This document shows positions 34,859-43,800 of a DNA stretch of 64,000 bases, piece after piece. The DNA is taken from assembly GCA_963786445.1 (NCBI GenBank), contig CAWAZU010000019.1:1-64000 (forward strand), read 5' to 3'. The notes under the pieces were generated by a model, which searched no databases, had not been told where the DNA came from, and was given only the letters and a program-made list of their open reading frames with translations. The stretch's first letter is position 1. The number at the start of each line of letters is the position of its first letter. The translations under genes were made by a program, and so were the position numbers. Source of the stretch: JAFKFJ01 sp963786445. GTDB taxonomy: Bacteria; Pseudomonadota; Alphaproteobacteria; Acetobacterales; Acetobacteraceae.

Positions 34859-35848
34859 TCAACTCTCCGGCGTCGGCGCCTCCGCCGGCAGCAGGCCGGC
34901 CGCCTTCAGCTCGGCCCACAGCGCGCGCGGGATCGGCTGGGTCATCGCCGCCGCGTTCTGCCGCACCTCCTCGGGCGTGCGCGGCCCCGGGATCACCGCC
35001 GCGACCGCCGGATGCGCCGCACAGAACTGCAGCGCCGCCGCCTTGAGATCGACGCCGTGCCGCGCGCACGCCGCCCCGATCGCCCGCGCCCGCGCCAGCA
35101 TCTCCGGCGGCGCCGCCTCGTAGTTGAACGTGGTGCCGCCGGCCAGCAGGCCGGAATTGTACGGCCCGCCGACCACCACGCGCACGTCGCGCTTCTCGCA
35201 AGCAGGCAGCAGTTCGGGCAAGGCCGCATGGTCGAGCAGCGTGTAGCGGCCGGCCACGAGAAAAAGATCGGGGTCGGATTGTTCCAGCGCCAGCAGGCAC
35301 GGCTCGACCACATTCACGCCGAGGCCCCAGGCGCGGATCACGCCCTGCTCGCGCAGCCGGATCAGCGCGCGCGCCGCACCCTTCATGGCGATGTCGAACT
35401 GCTCGCGCCAGGACGGGCCGAGCCAGTCCGGCGCGCAGTCGTGGATATAGACGATGTCGATGCGCGGCAGGCCGAGCCGCTGCAAACTGTCCTCGATCGA
35501 GCGCAGCGTGCCGTCGTGGCTGTAGTCCAGCCGGCGCCGGAACGACAGCCCGCCGGCAAAGTTGTCGTCCAGCTCCGGCACGCTCGCGACCGGCTCCAGC
35601 ATCCGCCCGACCTTCGTGGACAGCGTGTATTCGTCGCGCGGATGGTGGCGCAGCACGGCGCCGAAGCGGTGCTCGGACAGCCCGGCGCCGTAATGCGGGG
35701 CGGTGTCGAAGTGGCGGATGTCGGACTCCCATGCCGCCTGGATGGCGGCGGCGGCGACCTCGTCCGGGATGCGCGAAAACAGGTTGCCGAGCGGCGCGCC
35801 GCCCATGCCGAGCGGGCCGTGCGGGATGAAGCGGGGACTGGTGCTCAT
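34859..35848 (-). CDS. aldo/keto reductase, probable D-threo-aldose (L-fucose) 1-dehydrogenase
   Basis: Predicted 329-residue NAD(P)-dependent oxidoreductase with a TIM-barrel fold. GMGGAPLGNLFSRIPDEVA starts the barrel; the catalytic tetrad includes Asp in HFDTAPHYGAGLSEHRFG (Asp/Tyr), Lys in STKVGRML and His in DIVYIHDC. This subgroup oxidises L-fucose/D-arabinose to lactones. The upstream gene, overlapping as ATGA, is an L-fucose mutarotase homologue, supporting that substrate. No downstream lactonase, dehydratase or aldolase of the fucose route is adjacent. Confidence 0.87.
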   Translation of the reverse strand: MSTSPRFIPHGPLGMGGAPLGNLFSRIPDEVAAAAIQAAWESDIRHFDTAPHYGAGLSEHRFGAVLRHHPRDEYTLSTKVGRMLEPVASVPELDDNFAGGLSFRRRLDYSHDGTLRSIEDSLQRLGLPRIDIVYIHDCAPDWLGPSWREQFDIAMKGAARALIRLREQGVIRAWGLGVNVVEPCLLALEQSDPDLFLVAGRYTLLDHAALPELLPACEKRDVRVVVGGPYNSGLLAGGTTFNYEAAPPEMLARARAIGAACARHGVDLKAAALQFCAAHPAVAAVIPGPRTPEEVRQNAAAMTQPIPRALWAELKAAGLLPAEAPTPES

Positions 35849-36276
35849 GGCTGCTCCGGCGGGATGACGCCTTTGGTCAGCAGGATGTTGCCGTAGAACC
35901 GTCGCTCGCCGGTGCGCACGATCGCGTAGGCGCGCTCGGCGGCGGCGTAGAACGCATGACGCTCCATCGTCGCCGCCGGTTTCTGGCCGTGCTCGGCGAG
36001 CGCCTGGTTCATCTCGGCGAACACCGGCGGCACCGCGGTCGGGTCGCCGACCACCTGCATGACGCAGGCGGGTTCGGGCACAAAACTGTCGAGCGGCAGC
36101 AGCGACAGCACCGCGCGCAGGCTGCGCACGACGTCCGCACCGGCGAGGTCGTACGTGCGCCGCCCCCGCGTGGCGGGGTAGTTGGCATCGACCAGCACGA
36201 TGGTGTCGCCGTGCCCCATCTCCGCCAGCGTGTGCAGCAGGTCGGGCGTGAGCAGCGGGTCGAGGCCGATCAGCAT
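35845..36276 (-). CDS. fucU: RbsD/FucU-family sugar mutarotase
   Basis: Predicted 143-residue cytosolic protein interconverting alpha and beta anomers of fucose or ribose-like sugars. LLTPDLLHTLAEMGHGDTIV contains the catalytic His; the ANYPATRGRRTYDLAGADVV and ERHAFYAAAERAYAIVRTGE segments match FucU proteins. It lies upstream of, and overlaps, the aldo/keto reductase gene, so the two form a coupled pair for L-fucose or a related aldose. Confidence 0.9.
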   Translation of the reverse strand: MLIGLDPLLTPDLLHTLAEMGHGDTIVLVDANYPATRGRRTYDLAGADVVRSLRAVLSLLPLDSFVPEPACVMQVVGDPTAVPPVFAEMNQALAEHGQKPAATMERHAFYAAAERAYAIVRTGERRFYGNILLTKGVIPPEQP

Positions 36277-36531
36277 GGGGTCCTCCCGGTGGCGTGTTGC
36301 GGCGAGGGTAGAGCGAAACGCCGTACCGCGACAGCCCCCGGCGCACCCGCCAGGGCCCGCGATCGCCGGACCGCGCGGCGTGATAAAGCCGTTTGGACGA
36401 AGACGCTCCCTTGCGCGACGGCGGGCAGTGACGCAGTTTCACCGCGAACGACCGCAAACCGCCTGCTCTCCCTTCGCAGGCTGATATGTTTTTGTTTCGG
36501 AACATTTTGGGCGTGCAGGGGCGCCGCGCGG

Positions 36532-37122
36532 TCACGCCGGAACGGGCGGGATGCCGGGGACGGGCGGGGAGAGGACGCGGGGCCGCGCGCGCGGCGGCGG
36601 CCGGGGACGGAAGGCGGGGCGGGACGGGGCCGCCGGCCGGACCGGCGGCGGAGGGCCCACGGGACCGGCCTGCTTCCGGCCCGAGGACAGGCTCCGGGCC
36701 GGCGGCGGGCGGATGCCCAGCATTTGGCAGAGCGGGCGGAGCAGCCGCCCGGCCTGCGGCGCGGCGGCGAGCAGGTCGGCCATCGCCGGATCGGCGAGCA
36801 GGTGCTGCAACTGCGAGGCGGCGGAGGCGGCCTGCGGCAGCCGGCGCACGCAGCCAGGCGACGCCGCGCGGCAGCCGCAGCGGCTGGGGCCGGGCCGGAC
36901 GGGGGGAGCGGAGGCGGCAGCGCAGCGGCGGCAGCGTGCCGGCATGGACTTTTGCGGCGAGGCGGGCGAACCGCTCCGCGGTGCGGCGCAGCCGCGACCA
37001 GAGCAGCAGCATCAGCGGCACGGCGAGCCCAGTCCGGCGCCGCGGGCGGCGATGGCGCGGCGCAGGCCCTCGACAAGATGGGCGAAACGGTCGGCCAGGG
37101 CGGGAGGAGCGGCGGGCGGCAT
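36532..37122 (-). pseudogene. frameshifted orphan gene (two compensating frameshifts)
   Basis: From an ATG at 37122 the minus strand reads MPPAAPPALADRFAHLVEGL and then AAR, stopping at 37012. A second frame continues the sense as LMLLLWSRLRRTAERFARLA and beyond until about 36870, and the original frame resumes as QAASAASQLQHLLADPAMAD then GRLLRPLCQMLGIRPPPA and a Pro-rich tail, to the TGA at 36532. Total length is a multiple of three, so the two indels cancel. Read together they give a protein of about 196 residues with a central basic region, of a type I recall from Acetobacteraceae as a conserved hypothetical. As sequenced, only a 36-residue piece can be made. Confidence 0.6.
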
Positions 37123-37311
37123 GACAGCGATACTAACACGACCCGCGGCGGGCTGGGCAAGCCGGAAGGTGCGCCAATCGGCCGCCTCGCGGGCGGCCCC
37201 CCAACCTTGGTCTGCTTCGCAGCCCAAGCCCGCGAGGGGAGCGGAAGAGACGAGGTGGTGTCGTTTTTCAAACTGCGTCACTTCCCGACGGCGATCATAC
37301 CGGCGGTGCGT

Positions 37312-37836
37312 TCAGCGGATGTCCCCATCGGGGTTCCGGTAGGTGCCGAGCACTCGGTCCCAGAAGAAGTGGATGACCGCGAAATTGCAGTCCGCATGCA
37401 GATGATGGACGAAATGCAGCTGCTGCTTGCGCCGGAACCACGCGAAGCGTGCGAGCCTCGATCCTTCGACGTGGTATTCCTTGTCGAAATAGACGTGTGC
37501 ATAGAACGATGCTGCGCTGACCGCCGCCACGACGAGGAAAAGATCAAGCGGGAGAACGAGAAACATCCCCCCGGCAACCAGAATGGTGGGGATGAGAAAG
37601 TACGGGGTGTTGTTTCCTTCCTCGCCGCGATACGTGGAGGACACGAGATGTCCCCTGGCATAGTACGTATGGTGAAATCGGATGTGGTTCTGGAAGAAGG
37701 TGCCGCCGAAGCGATGATGGCCAAGGCTGTAATGCAACAGGGTCTGGCTGCTTGACACGACCAGATGCGTGCCGATGGCAGTCAGGACAAACAGTGGCAG
37801 GTCCCATAGGGACCATCGCGCCAATTCGACCATCAT
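37312..37836 (-). CDS. fatty acid hydroxylase/sterol desaturase superfamily protein
   Basis: Predicted 174-residue integral membrane di-iron enzyme. Histidine boxes are visible in order: LLHYSLGHHRFGG, QNHIRFHHTYYARGH, and the C-terminal QLHFVHHLHADCNFAV. At least three hydrophobic segments lie between them (LPLFVLTAIGTHLVV, PTILVAGGMFLVLPLDLFL). It is shorter than many family members, but the metal ligands are present. Substrate, perhaps a fatty acyl or hopanoid lipid, is unknown. It sits 25 bases after the cyclic glucan synthase start region's distal end, on the same strand, as the downstream neighbour. Confidence 0.85.
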   Translation of the reverse strand: MMVELARWSLWDLPLFVLTAIGTHLVVSSSQTLLHYSLGHHRFGGTFFQNHIRFHHTYYARGHLVSSTYRGEEGNNTPYFLIPTILVAGGMFLVLPLDLFLVVAAVSAASFYAHVYFDKEYHVEGSRLARFAWFRRKQQLHFVHHLHADCNFAVIHFFWDRVLGTYRNPDGDIR

Positions 37837-37861
37837 CGATGCCGTTTCCCTCTCTCAAGCG

Positions 37862-40800
37862 TCAGCCAAGTCGCACCAGGACATGGTGGGTGACGCCGTC
37901 GTCGAGCATTTTCAGGCCCAGCGGCCACTCCGCGATCGCCGTCCCGTCGATCGTGGCGGCAACAATACCCTGGCTGACACTGTTGGGGTTCTCCACCAGG
38001 ACCTCATATTGTGTTGAGCGGAACCGGACCGTCATGGCGAAACGCGGCCAGGTCCTGGGAATGCACGGGTTCAGGTGCAGGACGTCGCCCTCCAGGCGCA
38101 GCCCAAGGATGCTCTCGACCCCGGCCCGCTGCATCCATCCCGCCGAGCCGGTGTACCACGTCCAGCCGCCGCGTCCGACATGCGGGGCGGCGGCATAGAC
38201 ATCGGCGGCGACAACATAGGGTTCCACCTTGTAGCGATGCACATCGGACCGCGTGCGGGCGTGGTTGACGGGATTGAGCAGGGCGAACAGCGCGGCCGCC
38301 TTGTCGCCCTCGCCGAGTGCGGCGAAGGCCATGACCGACCACAGCGCGGCGTGCGTGTACTGGCCGCCGTTCTCGCGAACGCCTGGCGGATAGCCCTTGA
38401 TATAGCCGGGATCGAGCGGCGCCTTGTCGAATGGGGGCGTGAACAGCAGCGCCACATGGTCCAGCGGCCGGATCAGCTCGCGCTCGACCGCGGCCATGGC
38501 GCGCCGCGCCCGCTCGCGGTCAGCCGCCGCCGAGATCGCCGCCCAGGACTGCGAGATCGAATCGATGCGGCACTCCGCGTCGTTCACCGAACCGAGCGGC
38601 GTGCCGTCATCGAACCAGGCACGGCGGTACCAGTCGCCGTCCCAGGCCTCGCGCTCCAGCGCGGCTTGCAGCGCGTCGGCGTGCGTTCGCCAGGCTGCGG
38701 CGTGCGCCGTGTCGCCGCGCGCGTCGGCGAGCGGTGCGAACGCGCCGAGTGCCGCGTAGAGCAGCCAGCCGAGCCAGACGCTCTCGCCCCGGCCGAATTC
38801 GCCGACGCGGTTCATCCCGTCGTTCCAGTCGCCGGTGCCGATCAGCGGCAGCCCATGACGGCCGACTTGCAGGCTGGCATCGAGGCCGCGGGCGCAGTGC
38901 TCGAACAGCGTGCCGGCCTCGTCGGACACCGTCGGGTCGAAGAAGCTGTCGTGCTCGCCGGCTTGCAGAAGCTGGCCCTCCAGGAAAGGCACCACCTCGT
39001 CCAGCACCGCGGCATCGCCGGTCGCGACGACATAATGCGCCGCCGTGTAGGCCAGCCACGCCCGATCGTCGGAGATGCGCGTACGGACGCCCTGACCCGA
39101 ATGCGGCAGCCACCAATGCTGCACGTCACCCTCGACGAACTGCCGCCCGGCCGCGCGCAGCAAGTGCTCGCGCGTCAGCGCCGGCCGCGCCGCGGCCAGC
39201 GCCATGCCGTCCTGCAACTGGTCGCGAAAGCCATAGGCGCCGCTGGCCTGATAGAATCCCGAGCGGGCCCAGATGCGGCACGCCAGCGTCTGATACAGCA
39301 GCCAGCCGTTCAGCATGATGTCCATCGCACGGTCGGGGGTCTTCACCTGGACCGCGCCGAGCACGCCGTCCCAGTGGCGCCCGACCTCGGCCAGCACGGC
39401 GTCGAGGTCCGCCGTGCGATAGCGCGCGATCAGCCCCCGCGCCTCCGTCGCGCTGGCGGCCTGGCCGAGGAAACAGACGATCTCCACGCGGCCGTTCGGC
39501 GGCAGCGCCACGCTGGTGCGCAGCGCGCCGCAGGGATCGAGACCGGCGCCGACGGTGTTCGACAGCGCTGCGGCGCCGGCGAGCGCGGCCGGTCGCTCCA
39601 GCGTCCCGTTGCGGCCGATGAACTCCCGCCGATCGCCGGTCCAGTCGGTCTGGCGCCCGGCCAGATCGACGAAGGCAACGCGCGACCCGAAGGCGGCATT
39701 CCAGGGATTGCGCGCGAACATGGCGCCGGTGTCGGGATCGATCTCGGTCGTCACAAAAGCGGCCGAGGCGGAACGCGATGGGCCCAGCACCCACTCCGCA
39801 TAGGCGGTCAGGGAAAGGTGCCGGGTCCGGCGCGATGTGTTGCGCAAGGTCAGGCGCGAAATCTTGATCGGATCGCCGAGAGGAACGTATTGCAGGAGTT
39901 CGGCGGCAATGCCGCGCGCGGTGTGCTCGAACCGGCTGTAGCCCCGGCCGTGCCGCGCCGTATAGGTGGCGGCGGTGTCGCGGATCGGCTGTGCCGTCGG
40001 ACACCACAGCTCGCCGGTGTCGTCGTCGCGCAGATAGAACACTTCGCCCGGGCGGTCACTGACGGGATCGTTCGACCACGGGGTCAGCTGGTTCTCGCGG
40101 CTGTTGACCGACCAGGTGAAGCCGCTGCCTTCGGTCGCGACCTGAAACCCGAAGACGGGATTGGCGATGACGTTGATCCAGGGCGCCGGCGTGGCCTGGC
40201 GCGGCCCGAGGATCGTCACGTATTCGCGTCCGTCGTCAGCGAACCCGCCGAGCCCGTTGAAGAACTCGAGGGTCGGCTGCGGCGGCGCCGCCGGCTGCTC
40301 GGCAGGGTCCGTCGCCGGACTTGGTACGGTCCGGACAGAGGCATCGGGTTCCGGCACACGGTCGAGCTGATCGGCGAGGGAGCCGCGCCGTCCGGCCAGG
40401 ACAACCCGCGCCACCGACGCCAGCAAGGCATGAGCCTGCGGCGATATCAGGTCCGCGCGCAGGACGAAGACGCGGCCCTGCTGTTGCTGCGCGCCAACCG
40501 GCGGCCGCGCCTGACTCGCCCGCACCAGGGTCTCCAGGGCGCTCTGCAGATCCTGCACATAGGACGATGCGCGCTCGTTCAGGATCACCAGATCCGCTGC
40601 GAACTGCTTCATCCGCCAATATTCGTGCGCCTGCAGCAGTTGGCGGGCGAGATCGATGTTCTCGATGTCGGCGATGCGCAGCAGCACGATCGGCAGGTCA
40701 CCGGAAATGCCCATGGACCAGAGTCCCGGCTGTCCGCCGGCGCCGCGCCGGATGGTATCGGAGGCGGGCCGCAGCGTCGGGCCGGCATTCAGCAGGTGGC

Positions 40801-43800
40801 CGGCGACCCGCTGGAACCGGCCCGCGTCGCCCGGATCGATGCCGAGGTGATAGAGCTGCACCTGCGCCTGGGTCCATGCCAGCGTGGCCGCCCGCTCGAA
40901 AGCGGTGACATCCCGATGCTTGTCCACGAGGTCGAGCACCGCGTCGCGCGATGCGGCGACCACCGTCCAGAAGGCGATGCGCACGGTGGCGCCGGGGGCG
41001 ATGCGCACGCGGTGGCGCAAGGCGAAGATCGGGTCGAGGACCGTGCCGACCGTATCGGACAACGGCCGGCCGTCGCTCGCGGCAATCGGCCGGTGGATGC
41101 TGTGGCCGCGACCCAGGAAGCGGGCCCGGTCGGTCTCCACCTCCGGCTTGCCGACCGCCTCGCCGTCCACGATGGCCAGATGCGCCGCCCAGATTTCCTG
41201 CTCGGCCGGTGAGCGCCGCCGCCGCGTTGCCAGCAGGGTGCCCTGTGCGGCCAGAAACTCGGTGACGACAAACAGCTTCATGAAGGCCGGATGCGCGATG
41301 TCATCGGCCTGCGCGGCCAGCACCAGTTCGGCGTAGGACGTCACGTCGATCTCGCGCGCCAGCTTGCCTGAATTGGCGATCGAGACGCGGCGGACTTCGG
41401 CGTCGTCCTCGGCCGATACGAGCACCTCCAGCGTCGTCGTCAGATCCCCGTCCTGGCGGACGAACTCGGCGCGATCCTCGTTGAAGGTGACGTCATACGC
41501 ATCGGGTTCGGCGCCGCTTGGCTGGAAGCCGGCCGACCACAACGCGCCGCTGCGGACGTCTCTGAGGAAGACGTAGGAGCCCCAGTCGTCACAGGTGGCG
41601 TCCTCGCGCCAACGCGTGACGGCCAGCCCGCGCCAGCGGCTGTAACCGGAGCCGGCGGCCGTCAGCATCACCGCGTAGCGTCCGTTGGACAGCAGATGGG
41701 TGGCCACCGCTGCGGTGTGTGCCGTGGCCAGCCGCCGGCCGTTGCGCGCGCCTGTCTGCAGTACCTTGCCGTCCGGCTTTGCGTCCGCTTCCCACGGGCG
41801 CACGACGGCAACGTCGCGCGGCGTGCCCTCCTGCAGCAGCAGTTCGGTCGCCTGCACCATCGGTTCGGCATGGAACCGCGCGCGCATGGCGCCATCCGTC
41901 AGCGCATCGGCGATGGCCACGATCGTCATGCCCTGGTGGTGCGCCATGAAGGCGCGCACGATCGCGACGCCGGCATGTTCGGGCAGCCGGCTCGGCGTAT
42001 AGTCCAGCGCCTCGTAGAACCCGTAGCGACCGCCGGCACCGGCGCCGGCCAGCCGCGCGAAGTTGCGCACCGCCGCCGCCGGATCGACCATGCTGGCAAG
42101 CGCCGTCGCGTAGGGCGCCACCACGGCGCTTTCGCCGAGCCCGCGCTTCAGCCCGAGGCCGGGAACGCCGAAGTTCGAGTACTGGTAGGTCAGCTCCAGA
42201 TCGCGGATATTGTAAGCGGACTCCGAAACGCCCCAGGGCAAGCCGAGTGTCTTGCCGTAGGCGATCTGCCGCCGCACGATCAGCCGGCTGGTCTGCTCCA
42301 GCAGGCTCCCGGTCGGCGCGCGCATGACCAGCGAGGGCATCAGGTATTCGAACATCGATCCCGACCACGAGATCAGCGCGGCGCCGTTCGCGATCGGCGT
42401 GACGGCACGGCCGAGATGGAACCAGTGACGGGCCGGGACGTCGCCCTTGGCGATCGCAATGAAGCTGGTGAGCCGCGCCTCCGACGCGAGAAGATCGTAG
42501 CAGCTCGGGTCGAGGGTGCCTTCGGTCACCCGGTAGCCGATCGACAGCAGCTTGCGGGCGGGATCGAGCAGAAAGCCGTATTGCATGTCGTGCGCCAGCG
42601 TGCGTGCCGTGGCTTCGATGGACGCAAGGCGCGCTGCCTGCACGGCGTCTGCCTCCGGCGGCTGGCTGATATCGCGCCGATGACCGTCGATCGAGCGGCG
42701 CACCGCGGTCATCCAGAACAGCATGTCCGCGCCGGCGTCATCGCCTCGTTCGCTTGCGAGCGTGGCCGCGATGTCGGCCATGATCTCGGCCTGCGCGGCG
42801 AGTTCACCCAGCTGCTCGGTGATGCCCGCAATGTCCGGCCGCGCCTGACGCACGCTGGCGGAAAGTGCGGCGAGTGCGCCATCGAGCTGGTGCCACGTCA
42901 CGGTCTGCGTGCGTCGCCCGTCACGCAGCCGGTCCGTCGCTGCACGGGCGAGGTCGAGCGCGTCGGCGATTCCGGCCAGGCGCTGCGCCGGCGTGAGCGC
43001 CAGGATGGTCCACTCCCGGCAGGCGTTGGCAAGCGCGATCAGGTGGCCGGCGAGGTTGCCGCTGTCAACCGTGGAGATATAGGGCGGGTCAAGCGGGCGC
43101 AGGTCGCGCGTGTCGTACCAGTTGTAGAAATGGCCGCGGAATCGCGTGAGGCGGCCCATGGTGGCCAGCGTCGTCTCCAGCCGTTCCGTCGCTTCGGCCG
43201 TTCCGAGCCATGCGAAATCGCGGGCGGCCGCCACCGCGAGGAGATACAGTCCAACATTGGTCGGTGACGTCCTGTGGGCCAGTACCGGGGCCGGGTCCTC
43301 CTGGAAATTGTCCGGCGGCAGCATGTGGTCGGCTGCCGTCACGAAGGTCTCGAAGAACCTCCAGGTCCGCCGCGCGATCAATCGCAGCGCTTGGGCGTCG
43401 GCGGCGGACACCGCCATCCGGCCGACGATGCCGGGCGATCGACTGCTCCACCGCGCGACCGCCGGTGCGGCGATCCAGAGCGCGGCGAGCGGCAGCGCCA
43501 GGGGCCATGTGCCGTGCCCCGACAGCAGAGCGATGACAGCGGCGAGAACGCCAAGCCCGACCCCGCCTGCCATCACGCGGTAGAAGCCGGGAAGGTCGAG
43601 CCGCGGACCGATCTCCGCCTGCGCCGCCGGAACCCATTCGAGGAGATGCCGGCGGGTGACGTACAGCCGCACCAGCGTTCGCGCGATCGCATCGCCCATC
43701 AGCCACGCCTGATGGCCGAGGAACGTGATGACGAGCGCCCATTGGGCGAGTGCGAGGCGCAGATCGTTGCCCAACGCCGCCAGGTGGCTGCGCGGCGCGA

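Noticed and set aside
38075..41212. Plus-strand open frame of over 1000 codons opposite the glucan synthase gene
   Set aside because: It is a mirror of a GC-rich real gene; no ribosome site, no recognised domain, and the minus strand has full family motifs.
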